Assembly (NCBI GenBank): GCA_963726775.1
Contig: CAVSDL010000015.1
Coordinates: 124,001-188,000 of the forward strand
DNA length: 64,000 bases
Direction: 5' to 3'
Source: CAIWHR01 sp963726775
Lineage (GTDB): Bacteria; Pseudomonadota; Gammaproteobacteria; Burkholderiales; Casimicrobiaceae
Shown here: in pieces, positions 18,541 to 28,000 of the stretch
Position numbering within the stretch: the stretch's first letter is position 1
Layout of the letters: each line of letters begins with the position of its first letter
Notes under the pieces: generated by a model
The model's database searches: none
What the model saw: only the letters and a program-made list of their open reading frames with translations
Told to the model about the DNA's origin: nothing
Made by a program: the position numbers and the translations under genes

Positions 18541-19368
18541 GGGGCCAGGCTCGGATTTCGGAGCGCGGCGGCGTCATAGTCCTAGCTCGCCCTGGCCATC
18601 CACGATCGCACCCTCGCTTGAACGCCGCTTCCTCGGCCGCCCGCGCGGCTTCGGTTCCCTCCGCTCACCGGTCAGCCGACTGATCTTGGCATAGAAGCGC
18701 GCGTTCCCCAGTGGTTGGCTCTGGTTCAACGCCAAACGGATGTCCGCGATGGCTTCCCCATCGAGCGCGTGACGAAACAATGCCCGGTACGCCGCTTGCC
18801 GCGCCGCTAGCGTGTTCCCCAGCGCTACGTACGCCGCGTGCGGCGAGAGCAGCGGGTCCCGCTGGCCGAGGGCGTGATACCGATAGCTGCTCCAGCGATA
18901 GTGTGCCGGGTCGTCGACCATCGCCGCCCGGACCGGGTTCAGCTCGATGTAGCGCTGACACGCCAGGAAGTAGGTCTCGGCCTGGATGAGCGAGGATTTG
19001 TAGCGGCTATCCCAGAGCGTTCCCGTCCGCCTATAGCTTCGATTGATGTACTGCACGTAGCGACGACCCAGAGAGATGATGAGCGCCGGTACTGCCTCCG
19101 CCTCCCGCACCGTGACCAGCAAGTGCACATGGTTGGTCATGAGCACATAGGCATGCAGCGCACTCCGGCTCGAGGTCAGCGCCTCGCCTAGCCAGTGGAG
19201 GTAGCTGAAGTAATCTTCCTCGGCGAAGAAGCAGGGCTCCCGGTTGTGGCCACGCTGGACGATGTGCAGCGGTACCCCAGGTAAATGGACACGGGAACGG
19301 CGCGGCATGGAGCATCCTACCAGAAAATGTGAGCCTGGCCCCTTTGATTTCTAGCCTGGCCCCTTTGA
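18535..19368 (-). mobile_element. RAYT transposase gene flanked by inverted REP-like sequences
   Basis: The plus strand has 'TCAAAGGGGCCAGGCTC' at 18535-18551. The complementary 'AGCCTGGCCCCTTTGA' occurs at 19332-19347 and again at 19353-19368. These near-identical inverted sequences bracket the single-gene transposase at 18574-19308, the usual arrangement of a REP-associated tyrosine transposase and its substrate palindromes. Confidence 0.8.
18574..19308 (-). CDS. REP-associated tyrosine transposase (Y1, IS200-like)
   Basis: 244 aa with N-terminal 'MPRRSRVHLPGVPLHIVQRG', the standard RAYT opening. The HUH metal site is 'TNHVHLL' (H60, H62). The candidate catalytic tyrosines are Y84 and Y88 in 'GRRYVQYINRSY', followed by 'GTLWDSRYKS' and 'YIELNPVRA', which are family hallmarks. 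The C-terminus is basic ('RGRPRKRR'). Such enzymes cut single-stranded REP hairpins. The gene has no stops or gaps, so it may still be active. Confidence 0.93.
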   Translation of the reverse strand: MPRRSRVHLPGVPLHIVQRGHNREPCFFAEEDYFSYLHWLGEALTSSRSALHAYVLMTNHVHLLVTVREAEAVPALIISLGRRYVQYINRSYRRTGTLWDSRYKSSLIQAETYFLACQRYIELNPVRAAMVDDPAHYRWSSYRYHALGQRDPLLSPHAAYVALGNTLAARQAAYRALFRHALDGEAIADIRLALNQSQPLGNARFYAKISRLTGERREPKPRGRPRKRRSSEGAIVDGQGELGL

Positions 19369-19611
19369 TTTCGGGGTTTCGGGCTCCTGAGGCGCGTCGC
19401 TTCCCATCGTCAGCTGAATTGGGCGAAGCACCGGCGAAGTTCCAACCTTTATGATTGGACCGCCGGTCAACTCTCGCGGCGCCGAATCCTCGGCGAAGAA
19501 TTCCTTGATGACGCACTCGTCACCCCAGGCCGTCGGACTGAGCAGCAACCATGGCAACAACACCCATCGCGCGGCAGTTGGATTGACGTACTTGCGAACC
19601 GGTCGTGCCAT
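19351..19611 (-). CDS. Possible small secreted protein ending inside the REP-like repeat
   Basis: 86 aa from the ATG at 19611. A hydrophobic stretch 'WVLLPWLLLSPTAWG' ending near residue 29 looks like a signal peptide, followed by 'DECVIKEFF'. The last codons ('PKSKGPG') are read from the REP-like repeat at 19353-19368, so the original C-terminus was probably replaced when the RAYT element arrived. It lies 97 bp downstream of the PLC/P1-like gene and may be a fourth cassette gene. There is no recognisable family, and chance coding cannot be excluded. Confidence 0.4.
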   Translation of the reverse strand: MARPVRKYVNPTAARWVLLPWLLLSPTAWGDECVIKEFFAEDSAPRELTGGPIIKVGTSPVLRPIQLTMGSDAPQEPETPKSKGPG

Positions 19612-19708
19612 GTCGTTACGGCTTCGTGGTCGGTCGCAATTGACGACGATGGATGTTTGCCGAATGTCGCTTCGGAGAACCGGCGTACGCTCCCCCAATT
19701 ACGCGTCG

Positions 19709-22333
19709 CTAGGGTCCGAAGACTCCTAGAATCGTGACCGGGAACGGCACGGTCTCGCCGGCATTGGCGTTCAACGCGGTCATGCTTCCGCTCAAGGTGG
19801 ATGTTGGCACGATGATGCCATCCCCACTCAACACGCAATACCCCTGAAAGGTTCCCTCGATACCACGCAAATACGCCATCACATTGTCCCAATACATCGG
19901 AGGTGGCTCCGGTTTGGCTGGATCCGGATCGCGGACGCCCCATGAGAACTGATTCCACGTCGGCAGAATGTCGAACTTGGGCGGCGATACGCAAACGCTG
20001 GACAGTCGCGCCTGTACCTGGCTCTGCGGCTCGCGGCGCATATCCGGATATGACACCGATAGCCTGCTGGTGGCGGAGCTCCCGATATCACCGGACGTTG
20101 CCAGGCCCGCCATCACGATTGGCGGGGGCGCAGCATCCGTCAAGTAGGCAATCCGGAAGAATCGCCGTTTTGGCAGAGCCGAAACCGTGACCTGCGACGC
20201 GCCAGCGCTCGCAAAGCTCACGTTGACCGCAATGTTCTGCGCGTTAAGGCAGGTCGAGCGCAGCGCCAGTTTTGGATAGGTGCCGCTCACGCAACCCGTC
20301 GGCTTTACCTGACTGAGCAATTTCTGGGTTGATGCGACTACGCTCCGTGGATAGACCGCTTGGCCGATTTCGACGTAGTCGCTCGAATTGAAAAACGCGA
20401 AATACGTTGGCTCCGATATGTCCCGGGTGCCGACGGCGACGACGTCCTGCTCGGCATTGACAGCGTCGGGACCAACGGATCCGCGGTAGACGACCTGAAG
20501 ATAGAGATCGCTGGAACCAAGTGGCACGGGATGAGCCGAAAAGTCGAAGGTCAGCGTGGAGTTCGCTCCGGCATCCAACGCAAACTGCGGCACTGGAGCA
20601 GATACCACGACGTCCTCGTAGCTGTCATCGACGTCGTAGCTCAGCTTATCCTTGCTCGCACGACAGCCCACCACGCCGCTGTTGTTCTCTGGTGAAGCGT
20701 ACTCGCCGGTCAAGTTTGCCTTGTAGCATGTGTTGCGATGAAACTTGACGACGGCCACCAAGTTGCCGCCGAGCAGGTGCTGCGGATAACTACTCGCACC
20801 TTCGGTCAGCGGCGGAGTCACATTTGTAACGGTCAACCGGATCTTGCCAAATCCCGCCGCACGGCTGTGATCGACGATTCCGTAGACGCCATCAGCCGGC
20901 AGCGAAATCGCCAACCGGGGATTGAAGAAGTAGTCCAGCAATCCGGCCGCGTACGCGCTTGCACGAGGCAGCAATAAGGCAGCGCGATCGTCGAACGTTG
21001 GAAGGTCCAGCGTATATTTCGGATCTCTCTGGCTGCTAGGTTGGCTTCTCAGTTGCCAGGCATCGCTGAGAAGACTGACCTTCGTCATGCGAATCGCATC
21101 CGGAGAATTCGTAAGCGTGTCCTTGACGATGCCCAACAAATACCTTTGCTTGTAGTTACCCGCATCCGGCAGCGCTTGGGACGTGTAATCGAGCAAATTG
21201 GACGTAGGCTGTGGAAAATACATAGCCGACGTCGGCTGCGAAGATTCTTTGTAGCCGAAATTCTTCCCTGGCGTGAAGAATCCGCGGCTGCTGTAGTCCG
21301 CGAGGCCATTTCCCGAAAGCGTACCGTTAGTTCCCGGGCTTGTGCTCCAGTATTTGCTGTAGTGGCTGAAGCGCGGGACCGTGGCGTAACCACCATAATT
21401 GAGGGGCGGCAAACTGGCGATTGCGACGGTCTTTGAAACGGGAAAGTCGGAAAAGGCAAAAGTCGCGTCTCCGGTAGCTCTCGCGTCGATATATTTCTCG
21501 TACGCCCCAGCATGTCCTAACCCATGAGCCTCATTGCGCGTATGCTGCGGTTGGGCCATGTCCTCGATCAAATGTACGACATCGCCCAACGCGCGAAATG
21601 TCGTGGCCCAGTACATTTTGCGTTCGATGCCGGTCCTGGCAACAGGCAGGGTCATCGCCTTGTTGTACCCGGTCATTGCGCGCCACATGGACTCGCGCGC
21701 ATCCTGGATAGTGAAGTGATTGCGACGATTGGTGTCGATTTGTGCGCCCGACGAGGGGCTGTAGAATGGGCTAATCGTCCCGCTCGCCCAGACGGGCGCC
21801 GTGGCGTGTGTGTCGGATCCGCACCACAGCGTCTGTCCCGGGGAACTCGGATCCGAGAACGCCTGGTTCCGCAGCGGATCGAAAAAATGGTTGCAAAAGC
21901 GATCAAATTCACCGAATAGGTCGTCCCTGGGCGTGTCTGCCACTTTGCCAAGCACCAAACCACCGTCGTCTTCCCGCACGGCTCCGCTCATCAACCAGCC
22001 AGACACGCGAACCGGAATCTGTACGTCCCTCGCTGTGCCTTCCATGCCAGGCATTTTCCCCCTATTCCAGTCGTAGTCCTTTGCTTCTCGAATATGTGTA
22101 GTTTCATCGCCCTCGCGCCAGTCAATGTAGTTCGTACCAAGCACGGAATAGGTAAGTGATGGAATTCCCAATCGCGGCAATAGCGTCACATCAGTCTGTA
22201 GTTGTGACTGCTGAAAACCCGCCAGAGTCAACCGGGCGTGCGTACCAAGTTCGTATGCATCCACCTGCCCGCTGCAGGCAGCAAGCACCAACAGCATCGC
22301 GAGCTTCCAAACGATGATTATTCTCACTTCCAT
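19709..22333 (-). CDS. Secreted protein with zinc PLC / S1-P1 nuclease-like metal site
   Basis: 874 aa. The signal peptide ends about residue 25; 'LAAC' near residue 19 could also be a lipobox, but the decayed copy lacks that Cys. The N-terminal third has the metal-site pattern of bacterial phospholipase C and P1 nuclease: 'YELGTHARL' at the mature start, then 'VVHLIEDMAQPQH' (H-x3-D-x5-H, compare HFIGDMTQPLH in P1) and 'H.GAYEKYID'. The remaining 600 residues look beta-rich, with 'LLGGNLVAVVKFHRN' and 'LTFDFSAHP', and resemble nothing I can name. Its ATG lies inside the end of the small membrane gene (10-base overlap). It is probably an exported phosphodiesterase-type hydrolase; the substrate is unknown. 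Confidence 0.72.
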   Translation of the reverse strand: MEVRIIIVWKLAMLLVLAACSGQVDAYELGTHARLTLAGFQQSQLQTDVTLLPRLGIPSLTYSVLGTNYIDWREGDETTHIREAKDYDWNRGKMPGMEGTARDVQIPVRVSGWLMSGAVREDDGGLVLGKVADTPRDDLFGEFDRFCNHFFDPLRNQAFSDPSSPGQTLWCGSDTHATAPVWASGTISPFYSPSSGAQIDTNRRNHFTIQDARESMWRAMTGYNKAMTLPVARTGIERKMYWATTFRALGDVVHLIEDMAQPQHTRNEAHGLGHAGAYEKYIDARATGDATFAFSDFPVSKTVAIASLPPLNYGGYATVPRFSHYSKYWSTSPGTNGTLSGNGLADYSSRGFFTPGKNFGYKESSQPTSAMYFPQPTSNLLDYTSQALPDAGNYKQRYLLGIVKDTLTNSPDAIRMTKVSLLSDAWQLRSQPSSQRDPKYTLDLPTFDDRAALLLPRASAYAAGLLDYFFNPRLAISLPADGVYGIVDHSRAAGFGKIRLTVTNVTPPLTEGASSYPQHLLGGNLVAVVKFHRNTCYKANLTGEYASPENNSGVVGCRASKDKLSYDVDDSYEDVVVSAPVPQFALDAGANSTLTFDFSAHPVPLGSSDLYLQVVYRGSVGPDAVNAEQDVVAVGTRDISEPTYFAFFNSSDYVEIGQAVYPRSVVASTQKLLSQVKPTGCVSGTYPKLALRSTCLNAQNIAVNVSFASAGASQVTVSALPKRRFFRIAYLTDAAPPPIVMAGLATSGDIGSSATSRLSVSYPDMRREPQSQVQARLSSVCVSPPKFDILPTWNQFSWGVRDPDPAKPEPPPMYWDNVMAYLRGIEGTFQGYCVLSGDGIIVPTSTLSGSMTALNANAGETVPFPVTILGVFGP

Positions 22334-22977
22334 TCTGCACGCTCTCGTTCACCTTGCCGTCTTGCGGCCTCGTTGTTGTCGAACTCTAAGACTACAAAAA
22401 TATCCAGAAAGCGCCTTGCGAGAATTTGGTCCTCGCGAGTAACCGCCGCATTTCTGGCGTCATCGGCAGCAGCGTAGTAGAGCGGGGTCGCTTGCCCTAG
22501 TTGTCGTCGTTTCGATCCGCAATCCGTGGCTGCGTATATTTTTCCGATTTCTTCCATCCGTTCCTTGCCCAATCGCGCATCTCTCGTCAACAAAGTTGGC
22601 TGCTGGTCTGCTTCACCATGCGCTGCGACGCCGTACCCTACCTTGTAGTAGTACAGGTCCAATAAGCGATCGCCGAGCAATGGGTCAACGTTTCTCGACC
22701 ATGATGACATCAGGAATTTGCCGTCCGCGTTAGTGCGCGTCACTGCCATGTGGTAGCACGACGATCTCCCTTGCACTGGCAATGATATGTATCCGTGCCA
22801 CCGCCCAACGACAAACACACCTTCAAGCGGCTTTCCCGTCGCCGCATCGATAACCTGTCCATCGACGGCCTGAATGCGCCAAGCAACGGCGACGGCGACG
22901 ATGACCGCGCCGATCCACACCCACGTCCGTGGCCGCCTAAACGCCGCCGTCGCCCTCACATACCATCGATCCGCCAT
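22324..22977 (-). CDS. Small one-helix membrane protein of the cassette (copy 2)
   Basis: 217 aa. A cytoplasmic basic N-terminus ('ATAAFRRPRTW') precedes one transmembrane helix at about residues 18-36. A short carboxypeptidase-regulatory-like motif ('VDGQVIDAATGKPLEGVFV') follows, then a charged helical tail ('RLGKERMEEIGK', 'ERERAEWK'). It overlaps the giant gene upstream by 22 bases and the PLC/P1-like gene downstream by 10 bases, so the three are translated as one coupled unit. By topology it could anchor or chaperone one of its exported partners (inference). It has a homologue at 17456-18115. Confidence 0.78.
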   Translation of the reverse strand: MADRWYVRATAAFRRPRTWVWIGAVIVAVAVAWRIQAVDGQVIDAATGKPLEGVFVVGRWHGYISLPVQGRSSCYHMAVTRTNADGKFLMSSWSRNVDPLLGDRLLDLYYYKVGYGVAAHGEADQQPTLLTRDARLGKERMEEIGKIYAATDCGSKRRQLGQATPLYYAAADDARNAAVTREDQILARRFLDIFVVLEFDNNEAARRQGERERAEWK

Positions 22978-25040
22978 ATGCCGTCTCCGTCCTGGATCAC
23001 CAGCACGTTGTAGCCGTACGTGCCGTCTGCCTTGTCGCGTCCGATCAGGATGTCCACCAGCGAGCCGATGACCGTCACCTTCCTGATCGCCCCCAGCGTC
23101 GGTACAACCGCCGGCAGGTCGGTTCCCAGGTCGGTGAAGATGCTCCGATACTGCTCCCGCACCGTGTTGGTGATCGCGCCCGCCGCGCCGTCAATATTAC
23201 CGCGCGCAAGCCGGTCGAGCATGGTGTTGTAGACGTCGACCGCGATCATCGCCGTCTCCCGTGGGTCGAACACGCGAAGGCGCCGCTTGGCAGCGTAGAT
23301 GACGTTGTTTGCGGTGTCGAAAACCTTTACGCCCATGGTGTAGACGCCGGGATTCGGAAATGACCAGTCGAGTTGCGATATGTCTCCATCAAGCGACGTC
23401 AGCGTCAGTTCCGGCACGCCGTCATCGTTGGAGTCGACCTCGATGCGCTGAAACGCGACATGGCCGCGGTTCTCGATGGTGACGGTGGTGGTCAGCGGCG
23501 CCGGGCCCTGTTGCGGCTCGAGCGCAAAGCGGAACGCAGCGATGCCCGTGCGATTGATCGTGATCGTGCGCGTGACCGGGACGCCATCCTGCGTGTTCAG
23601 TACCAGTGTCAGCGTATTGGCTCCGGCCGCGAGGGCGACACTGTCGAGGAAAAACGTTCCATCGCGGTTCAGCGCCGCCAGCTGCCCGTTGACGATCAGC
23701 GCCGCGTTCACTGGTGCCTGAACAGTGCCCGCGATCGAAACGGTGTCGTCCTGAACGGTGGCACCGTCGATTCCTGCATTGAGCTGTACCGCCGGCGCGT
23801 TGACTACGGCGACGGTGGCAGGCGCCGACGCCACCGTGAGTCCAGCCGCATCCCGGGCTCGTGCCGTAATCGTGTGACTGCCTGCGGCGACGCCACTCCA
23901 GAGCCACGTGTAGGGAGCCGTGGTGCGGCTGCCGAGCAGGACGCCGTCGCCGTAGAATTCGACCTGTGCAATGGATCCGCCGGTCTCGGTTGGCGCTGCG
24001 CTGATCCGGATGTCGCCGGGTGCCTGATACGTCCGACCGGCGAGGGGTTCGGTCAGCATCACCGCGAGGTCACTGACGGTGATGCTGACGGCCGATGACG
24101 CGGCGTTGGTACCATCCGAAGCGAACACCTTGGCAACGAGCGCGTGCGTTCCGGCGGTCGCCCCGCTCCAGGTGCCGCTGGCAGTAGCCGACGAAGCGGT
24201 GCCCGTGAACCGCGTGGTCCCGATCAGGATGCCGTCGGCGTTGAACTCTACACGATCGAGCGTGCGCCCGGGCACGCTGGCCTGCGCGGTCAAGGCGACG
24301 GCCTGTCCGAGCACATATCGGGCGCCTGACACCGGCGCCGTAAGCGTGACCGACGGGAGCGCGGGAGCCTGCACGACAATCGCGACACTGGACGACGTCG
24401 TGGATGTCCCGAGATTGTCGGTGGCTTTGGCCGTCAGAGCGTAGCTTCCTGCGACGACATTGGACCAGGTAAGGTTATAGGGCGCAGTAGTCTTCGTCCC
24501 GACGAGCGTGCTCCCCGCATAGAACTCGACCTTGCTGATCGATCCTCCCGTGAAGCCGCTCGCGGCACTCGCACGCAAGGAAACGCTTGCCGGGGCCGTG
24601 TAGACGGCGTTGGCGGCGGGCGCGGTCAAACTCACCGATGGCGGCGGATTGAGATTGAACGTGAGGCTTTGATCGGCGTTTGGCGCCGGCAGGTAGACCG
24701 AGTTTCCTCCCTGCGAGGCGCGAATCGTGCATGTACCGGCGGGCACAAGTGTAGTCACCGTCGCCCACGATTCAGTCCCCGTTCCCACGTAAGCGCTGGC
24801 GGAGACCGAGCACACGCCAGGCGTCAACGAAGTAAAGGAAACGAGATCACCCGAGGATGCGGTCGCTATCGCATAGACCGGCTGGATTAGCACTCCAAAC
24901 AAATACCCACCGAGCTGGTTCCAGGTAATGGTCTGCGCTACCCCGGCGGGGGTGATCGAGAAGGCCTGCGCTGGCATTCGGCAAGTACGCCATTGGTGGC
25001 AGTGATGACGCCACTGGAGGTGACGTCGCGCACCATGCAA
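22956..25040 (-). CDS. Giant Ig/VCBS secreted protein, C-terminal part (after a frameshift)
   Basis: The frame is open from 25040 (a TTG) to a TGA at 22956 and gives 694 aa. The first 30 or so residues are a wrong-frame reading of the preceding gene; real homology begins at 'QAFSITPAGVAQTITW' near 24970. It then reads as one MBG-like module ('SFTSLTPGVCSVSA..GTCTIRASQ'), four Ig-like modules beginning 'SLTAP/TLTAP/MLTEP' with 'KVEFYAGSTLVGT' cores, a beta module with 'TLVLNTQDGVPVTRTITIN', a PKD-like segment ('DWSFPNPGVYTMGVKVFD') and a compact C-terminal domain ('GIWRIDGM' end). It is almost certainly the continuation of 24938-29698. Its stop overlaps the small membrane gene by 22 bases. Confidence 0.75.
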   Translation of the reverse strand: MHGARRHLQWRHHCHQWRTCRMPAQAFSITPAGVAQTITWNQLGGYLFGVLIQPVYAIATASSGDLVSFTSLTPGVCSVSASAYVGTGTESWATVTTLVPAGTCTIRASQGGNSVYLPAPNADQSLTFNLNPPPSVSLTAPAANAVYTAPASVSLRASAASGFTGGSISKVEFYAGSTLVGTKTTAPYNLTWSNVVAGSYALTAKATDNLGTSTTSSSVAIVVQAPALPSVTLTAPVSGARYVLGQAVALTAQASVPGRTLDRVEFNADGILIGTTRFTGTASSATASGTWSGATAGTHALVAKVFASDGTNAASSAVSITVSDLAVMLTEPLAGRTYQAPGDIRISAAPTETGGSIAQVEFYGDGVLLGSRTTAPYTWLWSGVAAGSHTITARARDAAGLTVASAPATVAVVNAPAVQLNAGIDGATVQDDTVSIAGTVQAPVNAALIVNGQLAALNRDGTFFLDSVALAAGANTLTLVLNTQDGVPVTRTITINRTGIAAFRFALEPQQGPAPLTTTVTIENRGHVAFQRIEVDSNDDGVPELTLTSLDGDISQLDWSFPNPGVYTMGVKVFDTANNVIYAAKRRLRVFDPRETAMIAVDVYNTMLDRLARGNIDGAAGAITNTVREQYRSIFTDLGTDLPAVVPTLGAIRKVTVIGSLVDILIGRDKADGTYGYNVLVIQDGDGIWRIDGM

Positions 25041-28000
25041 CAGCCCGTAAGCGTTCCGTCCCGTAGCAATGTCAAACCCGGCGGCAGCATCCCGGCGGTC
25101 ACCGTAAACGCCGGGGCGGGTACGCCGGCTGCCACGATCTTGAAATTGTATGCCGCGCCTGCGACGCCATTGGGTGGCGCGGCGCTCGTGATTGCCGGTG
25201 GTTGCGTCGAAATGGCCGTGGTGTTGATCAACACGGCGAGTGTCCTACCGCCATAATTCGTGACTACCAGATCCGGTTTGCCATCGCCGTTAAGGTCGCC
25301 CGCGGCGAGGCGAATCGGAGTGGGCCCAACGCCAAAACTTACCGGAGCCTGGAAGGTGCCATTGCCGTTGCCCAGGAGAATGGACACCGTGTTGTCGTTC
25401 ACATTCGCGATAGCCACATCGAGCTTGCCATCGCCATTGAAATCGGCCGCGACAATGCCCTCCGGGCGCGCGCCCGTCGGGTAGTCGACCGCCGGCGCGA
25501 AGGTGCCGTCCCCTCGGCCGAGCAGGATCGATACAGTGGGGGCGAAGAAATTTGTAATGGCAATGTCCAGTTTGCCGTCCGCATTGAAATCGCCCACCGC
25601 AACGTTGTACGGGTACGACGGGAAGGCGCCGGTGATGATGGGTGCGGTGAGCTGGAACGTACCGTCGCCATTGCCGAGCAGGACCGAGATCGTGCGATCG
25701 GGAGCATTGGTGACGATGATATCGACCTTGCCGTCGCGGTTGAAATCGCCCGCCGCGATGCCTGTGTGATTCGACCCAAACGCAGTCGAGATTGCGGTGC
25801 CGAGCGTGCCGTCGCTCTTGGCAAGCAAGATCGCCAAGCTATTGTCGGCAAAACCTGTGGCTGCGACGTCGGGCCTTCCATCCCCATTGAAGTCACCGAC
25901 CGCCATGGCCAATGCCTGGGTGCCAATGGAATACGCGACACGCTGCCTAAATGTGCCGTCGCCGTTACCCGCGGCAACGGAAATTCCGTCATCGCCGACG
26001 GCGACCAGATCGAGGATGCCGTCGCCTGTGACGTCGACGGACGCAAAATCCCGGGCGTTGCTTGCAACAACAAAGTGCGGCCTGTTGTGTTCGTCAAATA
26101 TCCCGTTGCCGTAGCCACGTAGGATGTTGCCCGCGGTACTCTCCTGGGTTATCGCAATATCCAACTTGCCATCACGGTCAAAGTCCCCCAGCGCCACTCC
26201 CATGGGGAGATATCCGAACGCGAAGTCCGATGCATGCGCGAATCGAACCGCGGAACTTCCCGCCGTGACCAACACGTTGACGATGCCTGAGGTCGCGCTT
26301 GGCCCAAGGCTGTCATAGGCCTTGGCAGTGATCGCGTAGGCGCCGGGCGGCGCGTTGCTCCAGGTCATTGCGTAGGGCGCGCCGGTGGCAGTGCCGAGCA
26401 ATGTGCTACCGGCGTAATACTCCACCTTGGTGAGCGTGCCGTCGCCGGGAGTCGCCGTAGCGGCAAGTGGAATGTTGACGGGCGTCGTGTAGCTGCTGTA
26501 GTCGGCGAGTCCGGTGAGGACGACCGCGGGCGGCCGATTGGGTGTCACATTGACTACGGCCACATTCGAGGTCGCGGTAACGCCACGATCGTCAACGGCT
26601 GTCGCACTGATCTGATAGATTCCTACACCGACATTTGCCCAGTCGAGCGTAAAGGTGTCTCGATAGAATGCAGAGCTCGAACGCGCCCCCGAACCGATCA
26701 AGACGGCGCCGTTATAGAAATTCACACTAGCGATCGAGCCGCCGGGAAGGGCTGCGATCGCGGTGGCAGACAGCGTCATGCTGGCCGGGGCGGCAAAGTA
26801 GGTGTTGCTGAGAGGGGCCGCCAGCGTCAGCGACGGCGGATTGGAGTTGCTGATGACAACGAAGCTCTGATCGACGTTTGCCGCCGCGGCGTATGCGGCA
26901 TTGCCAGCCTGCGCCGCGCGAATTATGCAAGTCCCGGCAGCGACCAGCGTGACAGTGCTCCCGTTCACGGTGCATACCGTCGGGGTCAGTGACGAGAAAC
27001 TCACCGGCAATCCGGACGACGCCGCCGCGCTGATCGGGAAGGGCGCCGCACCCAACGTTTGAGGGCCGAGAGCGCCGAAGGTGATGGTCTGGCTCGCGGC
27101 GATGACGGTGAAGCTCTGGGAGACGTTGGGGGCAGCGGCATACGTGGCATTACCAGCCTGTGCAGCCTGCAGGGTGCATGTACCGGCGGCGACGAGCGTC
27201 ACCGTATTGCCACTGATCGTGCAGACCGCCATGGTCAACGACGAGAAACTGACCGCCAGTCCGGACGATGCGGTGGCGCCGATCGTGAACGGCGCCACCC
27301 CCATGGACTTGTTGCCGAGGGGGCCGAAGGTGATGGTCTGACTGCTTAGTCCTCCGCTCACTGCGAAGCTTTGATTCACCGATGGGGCTGCCGCGTAGTT
27401 GGAATTCCCTGCCTGCGACGCCTGGACGGTGCACGTTCCCGGGGCAACCAACGTCACCGTACTGCCGCTCACCGTGCACACGGACGGGGTGATCGACGAG
27501 AACGTCACCGCCAATCCCGACGTTGCGCTGGCGCTCACGGCAAATGGCGCGGCACCCAGTGCCTTGGGGCTCAATGCGTTGAACGTGATGGTCTGACTGG
27601 CCGGCGCGATCACCATCGCAAAGCTCTGTGTCGCATTGGGCGCAACGCCGTTGGCGGCGGTCAGCATGCCGGCAAACGTGCCCCCGGTGTTGGGCGTTCC
27701 GCTGATCAATCCTGTGGTCCCGAGCAACGTCAATCCGGGGGGCAACGTATTCGTCGTTACGCTAAACGTCGGCGCCGGTATCCCGGTGGCGGTCAATGTG
27801 TAGCTATAAGGGACGCTGAACGTACCGTTGGCCGCCGGACCGCTGGTGAAGAGCGGCGCTTGGGAGGTTGCCGTTCCATTGGTAAGAGCAAATGTCGCGT
27901 TGAGAGCCCCGACGCTGGCGTTCATCGAAAACGATCCGGTGGTGGCATTGGCCCTGAACGGGGGTGCCGTGGCCACGCCGGTGGCATTGGTCGCGACCTG

